A DNA stretch of 64,000 nt from positions 62,001 through 126,000 of the forward strand of contig MHAZ01000003.1 of NCBI GenBank assembly GCA_001803165.1, in the 5' to 3' direction. This document shows positions 57,122 through 64,000 of the stretch, piece by piece. The stretch comes from Stygiobacter sp. RIFOXYC2_FULL_38_25 (GTDB lineage Bacteria > Bacteroidota > Ignavibacteria > Ignavibacteriales > Melioribacteraceae). Position numbers and translations under genes: made by a program. How positions within the stretch are numbered: the first letter of the stretch is position 1; each line of letters begins with the position of its first letter. A model generated the notes under the pieces. The model was not told the DNA's origin, did not search any database, and was given only the letters and a program-made list of their open reading frames with translations.

Positions 57122-58285
57122 ATGAAAAATTCTGTTGTGAGCCTAGTATCAATATTCTTCTACAGAAAGCTTTTCTTATATCACCTTCCTTTAATGTTTC
57201 TTCTATTATCAGTTTTTCCATCATGTACTAATGATTCTGTTACCGAACCGGCAAACCGAATATTAACCGATGAATTAGTTGCAAAATTAGAGGCCGCAGC
57301 AGACAGAGTTGTTGTACATACACCGGGGCTCATCGCCTATATAATAAAAGACGGAGAAGAAGAAGTTCTCATTAAACGGGGCGTGAGCAATCTGGCGACA
57401 AATGAACCCGTTAATGAAAACAACTTTTTCAGAATAGCAAGCATTACAAAAACATTTACCACAGAAGCAGTATTGATCTTGGCTGATAAGCAGCTAATTG
57501 ATCTAAATAAAACTATCTCTTCTTATCTGCCCGAATATAATATTCCGGGAGGTGATCAGATCACGGTGCGAATGCTTGGCAATATGACAAGTGGATTAGT
57601 TAGTTTTACTTCCGATACTACATTTAGTACAAAATTATATACGTTAAGAGGTGAGGGGGTATTTAGTGCTCCTGAACTATTATTTTACACAAGTAAATAT
57701 CCTCTTAAATTTACTCCGGGTTTAAAATACGAATATTGCAATAGTAACACCGTCATCCTCGGTGAATTAATTAAAAAAGTGACAGGAAAATCAGTGTCTC
57801 AGGTATTTACTGAAGAAATATTTTTTCCGCTGGGAATGAGAAATACTACGTGGCCTACTTCCCGCTACTTGCCTACTCCATATTCTCATGGCTACTCAGC
57901 TAATGTGGGCTCGTTAATAGATGTGACTAATTGGAATCCTTCCTTTGCCGATGCTGCCGGCATTTTAATATCCAATTTCACTGATTTAAAAATATGGGCA
58001 AAAGAGATAAACGAAATGAGTCTGCTTTCCCCTACGTCAAAAGCTGAACGGCGGGGCTGGGTTGATGAGCATCCAATTGAGAATCCCGGGCAGTATTATT
58101 ATGGCTTCGGACTAATGAAATATAGAGATTGGATTGGGCATTCCGGTGTAATAGAAGGGTACAATACACAAATTTATTATAACATGGTTAAAGGGGTAGC
58201 GATAATTACAACAACAAACACCCAGGATAAATACCCGGCTGAAGCGTTATTTAATTTTTTCGCCGATATAATAGACTCTGAATAA
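57122..58285 (+). CDS. serine hydrolase (beta-lactamase/PBP class C-like) lipoprotein
   Basis: FFRIASITKTFTTEAVLIL (SxxK), YEYCNSNTVILGEL (YxN), IGHSGVIEGYN (HxG). Confidence 0.9.
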   Translation: MKNSVVSLVSIFFYRKLFLYHLPLMFLLLSVFPSCTNDSVTEPANRILTDELVAKLEAAADRVVVHTPGLIAYIIKDGEEEVLIKRGVSNLATNEPVNENNFFRIASITKTFTTEAVLILADKQLIDLNKTISSYLPEYNIPGGDQITVRMLGNMTSGLVSFTSDTTFSTKLYTLRGEGVFSAPELLFYTSKYPLKFTPGLKYEYCNSNTVILGELIKKVTGKSVSQVFTEEIFFPLGMRNTTWPTSRYLPTPYSHGYSANVGSLIDVTNWNPSFADAAGILISNFTDLKIWAKEINEMSLLSPTSKAERRGWVDEHPIENPGQYYYGFGLMKYRDWIGHSGVIEGYNTQIYYNMVKGVAIITTTNTQDKYPAEALFNFFADIIDSE

Positions 58286-58357
58286 CTGAATATTCACTTC
58301 TGTTAAGAAAAATATATTTTCTTATTAGTCTGGTTATAGAAAACTGAATTACTAAAA

Positions 58358-59521
58358 GTGAATAATATGGAGAGTAAAATGAAAACCCGGAATTTTCATT
58401 TATATAGCGTGTTTCTTACATCGATAATTATATTTTTAGTTCTTTCATGTTCGGAGAATTCCGGTCCGTCGGATCCCCTGGAAGGAGATTCAATTGAAAT
58501 GAATATTACCTTCGCACCTATTGAGGTTAAATCGACGGATGGAAAAATAAATCTGCTTTATAGCGTTCAGACTGAAGATTTTGAAACAAAGGGATATACA
58601 CTTAAAGATTTTCAAGCCATTAATTCAGCGAACAACACAATACTATGCAGTATAGCAGATACCACAAAATATTTACTTATAACAAAAACAAATATTCTCG
58701 CAGATGATTACCCGATGCGGGACTATTCCAATTTTAGAATAAGTGTCGGTTTGGTTTTAGATCCGGAACAGGTTCCGCAAAAAATAAAACATAAATTAAT
58801 AGTTGTTAAAGACGGTCAGGAAAAAACAATTGAAGGGGCTGAAACAAATGTATCCCGTGAACAAATACCTGTAATATCTTCGCCCTTAAAAGGTGAAAGA
58901 TTTATGTGCAATAATACTACCGTAATATCAAATAACATCCACCCTGTATATCAGATGAAGTACAGAGGAATTACAAGGGTGCCGGAGAGGTTTTGTGCTG
59001 ACTGGATTAAAATTGATGAGAACGGGAATTATTTTACCGGAGATTATCATGTTTGCGAAAACTGGTATGTTTACGGAGAAAATGTTTACGCCGTTGCAGA
59101 TGGTCAGGTTGTTTCAGTAAAAGACGGATATGCGGATCAATCGCCAGTATTTACTCAGCCCATACCAACTACACTTTTTGATGGAGACGGAAATAGTGTA
59201 GTAATTCACATAAACAGCGGATACGTTACTTATGGGCACTTAATACCTAACAGTATTTTGGTAAGACCGGGGCAAATTGTAAAAAATGGTGACGTGATTG
59301 GCAAGGTTGGCAATTCGGGCGATTCGGATGCACCGCATCTTCATTTTGGACTTCATACTGACTTTCCCTATTACATTTCTGAAGGACTGCCGTACTACAT
59401 CGACAGTGTTGAAAAATTGGGTTCAACAGGATTTCTTTTTGGCCCATATACCAAGCTGGCAACTACTGAAATACACTATAATGAGCTTGTGGAAAATTTT
59501 GGAGTATATAATTTGAAGTAG
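58358..59521 (+). CDS. M23-family peptidoglycan peptidase-like lipoprotein
   Basis: Lipobox FLVLSCSEN; HINSGYVTYGHLIPNSILVRPGQIVKNGDVIGKVGNSGDSDAPHLHFGLH. Confidence 0.88.
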   Translation: MNNMESKMKTRNFHLYSVFLTSIIIFLVLSCSENSGPSDPLEGDSIEMNITFAPIEVKSTDGKINLLYSVQTEDFETKGYTLKDFQAINSANNTILCSIADTTKYLLITKTNILADDYPMRDYSNFRISVGLVLDPEQVPQKIKHKLIVVKDGQEKTIEGAETNVSREQIPVISSPLKGERFMCNNTTVISNNIHPVYQMKYRGITRVPERFCADWIKIDENGNYFTGDYHVCENWYVYGENVYAVADGQVVSVKDGYADQSPVFTQPIPTTLFDGDGNSVVIHINSGYVTYGHLIPNSILVRPGQIVKNGDVIGKVGNSGDSDAPHLHFGLHTDFPYYISEGLPYYIDSVEKLGSTGFLFGPYTKLATTEIHYNELVENFGVYNLK

Positions 59522-59532
59522 GAAATTAAAAA

Positions 59533-61317
59533 ATGAAAAAAATATTTTTAACCGCATTTTTTATTATAATAGAAACTTGCAGCATTTATTCTCAAACCGG
59601 GAACACATTCACAGCAGCGTTCGATTCTCTTCACAAGAAATTACCAGTTTATTATGCGTTTACGGATTGGAAAAAAATAAACTGGGATAAATTATATTCG
59701 GAATTCAAACCAAGATTTGCTACCGCACAAGCTCAAAACGATTCAAGTGCGTTTATAATGGCAATGAAAGAATACACACATAGAATACCTGATGGACACG
59801 TTTCATTCTCGACAGGATTTTATTTCGGAGTTGTTTCAAGCATGGTTAAGGAGAAGAAAACACCGTGGGTGAGATTAGAAAAAAAACTAAGAGAGAAATA
59901 TATCGGCGGAAGTTACGGGTTCGCTATTATAAAACTTGATGACGGACGATTTGTTGTACGGCTTGTTACTTCCGGGTCACCGGCCGAGCTGGCAGGAATT
60001 AAATTTGGAGCAGAAATATTGGAAGTGAATGATATAAATATTCAAGATGCAATTGACTCGGTTTCGGTTCTTTGGGGTGAAAAAATCCCGGCTACTAAAG
60101 AGGGTAAGTTGATTAATCAGTGCCGTTTTATTGGAAGGGCACCCGTTGGGTCAATAATTAAAATAAAATATAAAAACAGAGGCGAACAGAATCCGAGCAT
60201 AAAAACTCTTTCGGCAGTGAATGATAATTTTAAAACTTTTGATCTCACTTCGATGATTGTACTCAAAGAACCCGAGGTTTCCACTAAAATTTTAGACGGC
60301 GGTTATGGATACCTTGAAATTACTGCCTGTATGCCGCCTATATCCGTTCTTACGGATTTCGTGAGTGCCTTCATCTCGCTTAGTTCTAATCCAATTGTAA
60401 AACAAAATGGAATGATTTTAGATTTAAGAATTAATTCCGGAGGGCAGGATTGTTTTGCTGCTGCGGTTGCCGGATGTTTTTATTCCGATACAACTTTCTA
60501 TGAGTATGAAAGCTATTACGATCCTGTTACTGAATCTTTTCAAAGAGCTAAGTCACCTCTCAACCACTTGAGTTTTCAAACATTGAGTTTTGTTAAGCCA
60601 ACAAAATATCCGCTTGGTTCATTATTTATTGAACCTCAGGGAGTATCATTCAAGGCGCCTGTTGTTGTAATGGTTAGTCCCAGAAATGAAAGTTCGGGTG
60701 AAGGAATTGCTATGGCTCTTCAAAAATTACCTCAATGTAAGGTTGTAAGTTTTTATGGTACTAATGGATCTTTTGGAATACAAGCAGAACCTTTCAAATT
60801 GCTTTCCATAGCAGATTCGTTAAAAGTCTCTTATCCCGATGGGCGTTCTTTAGACGCATATAATAGGATTCAACTTGATAGCGACAGCGATATGAAGGGA
60901 GGAGTGATTCCAAATATTCGTCCGCCTCTTAATGACGAGACGATTGACAAAATGTATTTGCAGGGAATTGATTATGAATTGGAATTTGCGCTTCAGGAAT
61001 TGAAAAAGATGAATGGAATTGTGGGGGTGCAAAACCATGATAATCAAATTCTTGAATCATATTCGTTATATCAGAATTATCCTAATCCTTTTAATCCGGT
61101 TACAAAAATAAAATATTCAATTCCCATTAATAGCCAAGTCACGATAAAGGTTTATGATATACTTGGCAAGGAAGTATCAACTTTAGTAGATAAGTTTACC
61201 AATGCGGGAAAATATGAGGTTGAATTTAATGCAAGCAACCTTGCAAGTGGCATTTACTTTTATCAAATGCTCTCTGTTAATACAACCAATACTAAAAAAT
61301 TATTATTTATGAAATAA
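59533..61317 (+). CDS. PDZ-S41 peptidase with T9SS type-A sorting domain
   Basis: GFAIIKLDDGRFVVRLVTSGSPAELAGIKFGAEILEVND; GMILDLRINSGGQD; C-term NYPNPFNPVTKIKYSIP...TKKLLFMK. Confidence 0.87.
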   Translation: MKKIFLTAFFIIIETCSIYSQTGNTFTAAFDSLHKKLPVYYAFTDWKKINWDKLYSEFKPRFATAQAQNDSSAFIMAMKEYTHRIPDGHVSFSTGFYFGVVSSMVKEKKTPWVRLEKKLREKYIGGSYGFAIIKLDDGRFVVRLVTSGSPAELAGIKFGAEILEVNDINIQDAIDSVSVLWGEKIPATKEGKLINQCRFIGRAPVGSIIKIKYKNRGEQNPSIKTLSAVNDNFKTFDLTSMIVLKEPEVSTKILDGGYGYLEITACMPPISVLTDFVSAFISLSSNPIVKQNGMILDLRINSGGQDCFAAAVAGCFYSDTTFYEYESYYDPVTESFQRAKSPLNHLSFQTLSFVKPTKYPLGSLFIEPQGVSFKAPVVVMVSPRNESSGEGIAMALQKLPQCKVVSFYGTNGSFGIQAEPFKLLSIADSLKVSYPDGRSLDAYNRIQLDSDSDMKGGVIPNIRPPLNDETIDKMYLQGIDYELEFALQELKKMNGIVGVQNHDNQILESYSLYQNYPNPFNPVTKIKYSIPINSQVTIKVYDILGKEVSTLVDKFTNAGKYEVEFNASNLASGIYFYQMLSVNTTNTKKLLFMK

Positions 61318-61440
61318 CGTATAACCCGTCCTTCAAGACGACCACTTTAAACTGTTCGGTATTTGTGCGGTTATTTAGTAGCGTTGTGAAAGTTAGTTGC
61401 TCTTTGAGTGTAGTTAACAAAATGAATTAATAAATAAATC

Positions 61441-61490
61441 ATCGGCATTCGTTTTCAAAGTTGCTTTGCTGTTATGGGCGGCGGCTTAAA
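61441..61490. repeat. intergenic sequence sharing motifs with 56953-57065
   Basis: TCGGCATTCGTTTTC ... TTATGGGCGGCGG. Confidence 0.3.
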
Positions 61491-61512
61491 AACAACGTCG
61501 TTAAGTTTCTTT

Positions 61513-62379
61513 ATGATCTTCAAATTCAACAAAGTCTATATAATAGAATCCCTGCCTGAAAACGAAATGAAAACAGGTAAATCTCTCTATGAAGAGTTTT
61601 TCCATCATAATGACGTTGATAATAGATATGACTTTGAATATCAATCTATAAAAAATGCAAATGGATTTAAGACTTTTTTAGAGATAGTTTTTTCAGAAAT
61701 AAAAGATAAAGGCGTTTTCCCTATTATTCATTTTGAAATGCATGGTGGTAAAGAAGGTTTACGGCTAAGTTCTAGCGAGGTTATTCAATGGAAAGATTTA
61801 GCATTTAGACTACTGAAAATGAACATAGAATTGAAAAATAAATTAGTCGTTGTTTTTGCTCTTTGTTATGGAGTACACTTTCTATCAGCGTTTTATGAAT
61901 TTATGGATTTCCGAACTCCGTTTGCTGGGTTGATCGCATCTACAGACTATGTAAAGGCAGGTGAAATCAAGTATGGCTTTCAAAAGTTTTACAAAATGAT
62001 ACTCGAAACTAAAAATGGAAATGATGCGATAAAAGGGTTGAATGAGCTTATCAATGAAGAAGATCGAAGATATTCTTTTTTGTCATGCAGATGGTTATTT
62101 AAGGAAGCATTCGTTCAATATTTAAAACTATGTTCAGCAAAAGAACGTAATAAAAGGACGGAGAGAATTATCACCAAAATAAAAAGCACTAATCCAAATG
62201 CGGAAATCACTAAAATTAGAAAGGAGCTCAAGGAATATTTACATAAAAACAATCAAGAAAAATACTTTATAACGGCACGCGATAAATTTTTAATGTATGA
62301 CTTAGACGGATCTAATAAATCACTTTTTGCTATTGAGTATCATGAAATTATGGGAGAAAAGTCAACTACTCTTCATTAG
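61513..62379 (+). CDS. stand-alone CHAT/caspase-like (clan CD) putative peptidase
   Basis: FPIIHFEMHGGKEGLRLSS (His-Gly) ... NKLVVVFALCYGVHFLSAF (Cys); downstream GLIASTDYVKAGEIKYGFQKFYKMILETKNGNDAIKGLNEL as in CHAT domains; likely start MIFKFNKV. Confidence 0.7.
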   Translation: MIFKFNKVYIIESLPENEMKTGKSLYEEFFHHNDVDNRYDFEYQSIKNANGFKTFLEIVFSEIKDKGVFPIIHFEMHGGKEGLRLSSSEVIQWKDLAFRLLKMNIELKNKLVVVFALCYGVHFLSAFYEFMDFRTPFAGLIASTDYVKAGEIKYGFQKFYKMILETKNGNDAIKGLNELINEEDRRYSFLSCRWLFKEAFVQYLKLCSAKERNKRTERIITKIKSTNPNAEITKIRKELKEYLHKNNQEKYFITARDKFLMYDLDGSNKSLFAIEYHEIMGEKSTTLH

Positions 62380-62455
62380 ATCATGTCTTCGAATCGCCTT
62401 AGTTTTATTAATTGTTTGTGATGGTTGTACTTAATGATGAGATCCACTTAGCAAT

Positions 62456-64000
62456 CTATTTCGTCTTCATTACAAATACGCCATCCCAATCTTCATCCGG
62501 CGGGCTTTCTATGTAAGCTTTGCATCTTTCTAAATACACCTTAGAAGTAAAATCATTTTCGGCTGTAAAACATTTTTCAAAGTATGAGGAAGCTTCCACA
62601 AATTTCTTTTGCTTGTACAATTCCAAAGCCGCACAATAATCAGCTAATGAGTTCAATTTTTGTTTCGCCATTTCATCGTCAGTCATACCAATCAGCTCAA
62701 AAACTTTAGTAGGTTTGGTTTTTCCCTTAACCTTTATGGAATCAAGCTCGCGCACCAGTACAAACTCTTTTGCCGCTTCGTAAGTTGATTCACTAATCAT
62801 AATAGCCGAATTATATTCTTTGTTAGCGCCTTCAAGCCGTGATGCTAAGTTTACGTTATCGCCCATTACAGTATAATTCTTATGCCTCTCGCCGCCAACA
62901 TTTCCAACTATAACATCGCCGGAATTTAGTCCAATTCTGATGTGAAGCGGCTTCTCCCCTTTCTGAATCCATTCTTGAGATATTTCCGAAACTTTGTTTT
63001 GCATTTCAAGAGCGGTTCTGCAAGCACGGTAAGCATGGTCTTCTTGTTCAAGCGGCGCGCCCCAAAACGCCATTACCGCATCGCCAAGATATTTATCAAG
63101 CGTACCGGTATTTATCATTATCAATTCAGTCATCTCGTGCAGCAATCCGTTAATGAACTTCACTAATTCTTCCGGAGACTTACCTTCGGAAAAAGTTGTA
63201 AAGCCAGCCATATCACTAAACAAAATAGTTACGCTCTTCTTTTCACCGCCAAGCTTCAGTTTATCCGGATTTGTTAAAAGCTCTTGCACAACTTGCTTGT
63301 TCACATATTGAGAGAACATTCCTTTTATCAAAACATTCTGCTGGCGTTCTTTTAGAAAATGAAAAGCTGTACTGCCGAAATAGCCGAAGACAACACCAAT
63401 TGCCGGGCTGACAACAGCCGTAACAATCTTAGCATGAATGAAGAAATAAACGCCGGCTTGGTAGATTGCGAACAACAGAAACAATACTACAATTAAGTTT
63501 AGAACTTCAACAAGAAAGCCAAAGCGAAGTTTTATCTTCCGAAGAAGTGAAGTCCCGAAGAAGGCAAAACCGGTTAGCAAGAAAATGAAAAATGTTTCGC
63601 TGAACTTAGACTGCTTCTTTAAGAAATCGTTGTTGATTACATTTTGTATTGCGTTGGCGTGGAATTCAACTCCGTACATTAAGTTATCTCCGGAGTGCTG
63701 CCCTTCGCTAAAAGCAACCGGAAAAATATCTTTGTCTTCCGGCATTGTAGAGCCGATAAGCACAATCTTGTCTTTAAAAATTCCGCTCTGAAGCAATCCA
63801 TCTTCCGAGTCCCAGATATTCAGCTCTATGCCGTCAACTTCATCAATTGTTTTGAAATCTTTGTCATCGAGAACATCTATTAGTGGAATTCTTTTGAAAG
63901 TTCCGTTCGAACCGTAAAAATTTACAAGCGTACTGTATCTATCAAATTGAGGAATCCTTTTATTGTTGTAATCGAAATAATCATCACCTCTGGAAGCAAC
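62456..64000 (-). CDS. CHASE2-domain adenylate/guanylate cyclase (N-terminus beyond right edge)
   Basis: KDKIVLIGSTMPEDKDIFPVAF (CHASE2 end), three TMs, SVTILFSDMAGFTTFSEGKSPEELVKFIN...LDKYLGDAVMAFWGAP; frame stays open to 64000, so the track start at 63796 (TTG) is internal. Confidence 0.93.
   Translation of the reverse strand, partial: VASRGDDYFDYNNKRIPQFDRYSTLVNFYGSNGTFKRIPLIDVLDDKDFKTIDEVDGIELNIWDSEDGLLQSGIFKDKIVLIGSTMPEDKDIFPVAFSEGQHSGDNLMYGVEFHANAIQNVINNDFLKKQSKFSETFFIFLLTGFAFFGTSLLRKIKLRFGFLVEVLNLIVVLFLLFAIYQAGVYFFIHAKIVTAVVSPAIGVVFGYFGSTAFHFLKERQQNVLIKGMFSQYVNKQVVQELLTNPDKLKLGGEKKSVTILFSDMAGFTTFSEGKSPEELVKFINGLLHEMTELIMINTGTLDKYLGDAVMAFWGAPLEQEDHAYRACRTALEMQNKVSEISQEWIQKGEKPLHIRIGLNSGDVIVGNVGGERHKNYTVMGDNVNLASRLEGANKEYNSAIMISESTYEAAKEFVLVRELDSIKVKGKTKPTKVFELIGMTDDEMAKQKLNSLADYCAALELYKQKKFVEASSYFEKCFTAENDFTSKVYLERCKAYIESPPDEDWDGVFVMKTK

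Noticed and set aside
61318-61506. Possible integron attC site around TATAACCC...GTTATGGG
   Set aside because: The outer motifs do not fit RYYYAAC/GTTRRRY well, the inner arms are not complementary, the span is too long, and no integrase is in the window; kept only as a shared-motif observation.
1-64000. CRISPR array
   Set aside because: No regularly spaced identical 25-40 bp repeats with unique spacers were found; the 11-bp TTAA arrays are promoter-proximal and too short.

Overview
The window looks chromosomal and AT-rich. It resembles Ignavibacteria/Bacteroidota-type DNA: T9SS type-A sorting domains, TAnnTTTG-like -7 promoter elements and a TonB-receptor/surface-protein pair. From left to right: (1) a mostly minus-strand housekeeping block (argS 3' of the window edge, rsfS, LytR_C, RidA, mazG, phoH-like, radC, guaA, gcvH, accC, accB, efp, dapF); (2) a phosphate-linked island at ~17-32.7 kb (PhoB-like regulator, PhoU, two PstS-like proteins, T9SS beta-helix protein, TonB receptor, M28 peptidase, metallophosphoesterase, NeuB-like synthase, OlsF-like two-domain acyltransferase). 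Its promoters carry arrays of TTAA-centred repeats at an exact 11-bp period, a candidate Pho box; (3) a Wsp-like chemosensory operon at ~33-49.6 kb with two MCPs, two CheW, CheR-TPR, CheA-REC, CheB and a very large hybrid kinase. A four-helix-bundle (S23/IVP) gene framed by palindromic TAGGCTGTTAGGCTATAGGC-type repeats sits inside it, with two further copies of the repeat that lack the gene; (4) a tmRNA gene at ~49.85-50.2 kb; (5) metabolic and LPS-export genes (PduO-type adenosyltransferase, YgfZ-like, M20, LptF/LptG-like); (6) an accessory stretch at 57-62.4 kb with a serine hydrolase, an M23 peptidase, an S41 peptidase with T9SS tail and a stand-alone CHAT/caspase-like protein; (7) a CHASE2-adenylate cyclase that runs off the right edge. 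Best candidates for undescribed biology are the 11-bp-phased Pho-box regulon, the S23 repeat cassette with its gene-less copies, and the orphan CHAT protease. No homology search was run; all assignments come from reading the sequence.
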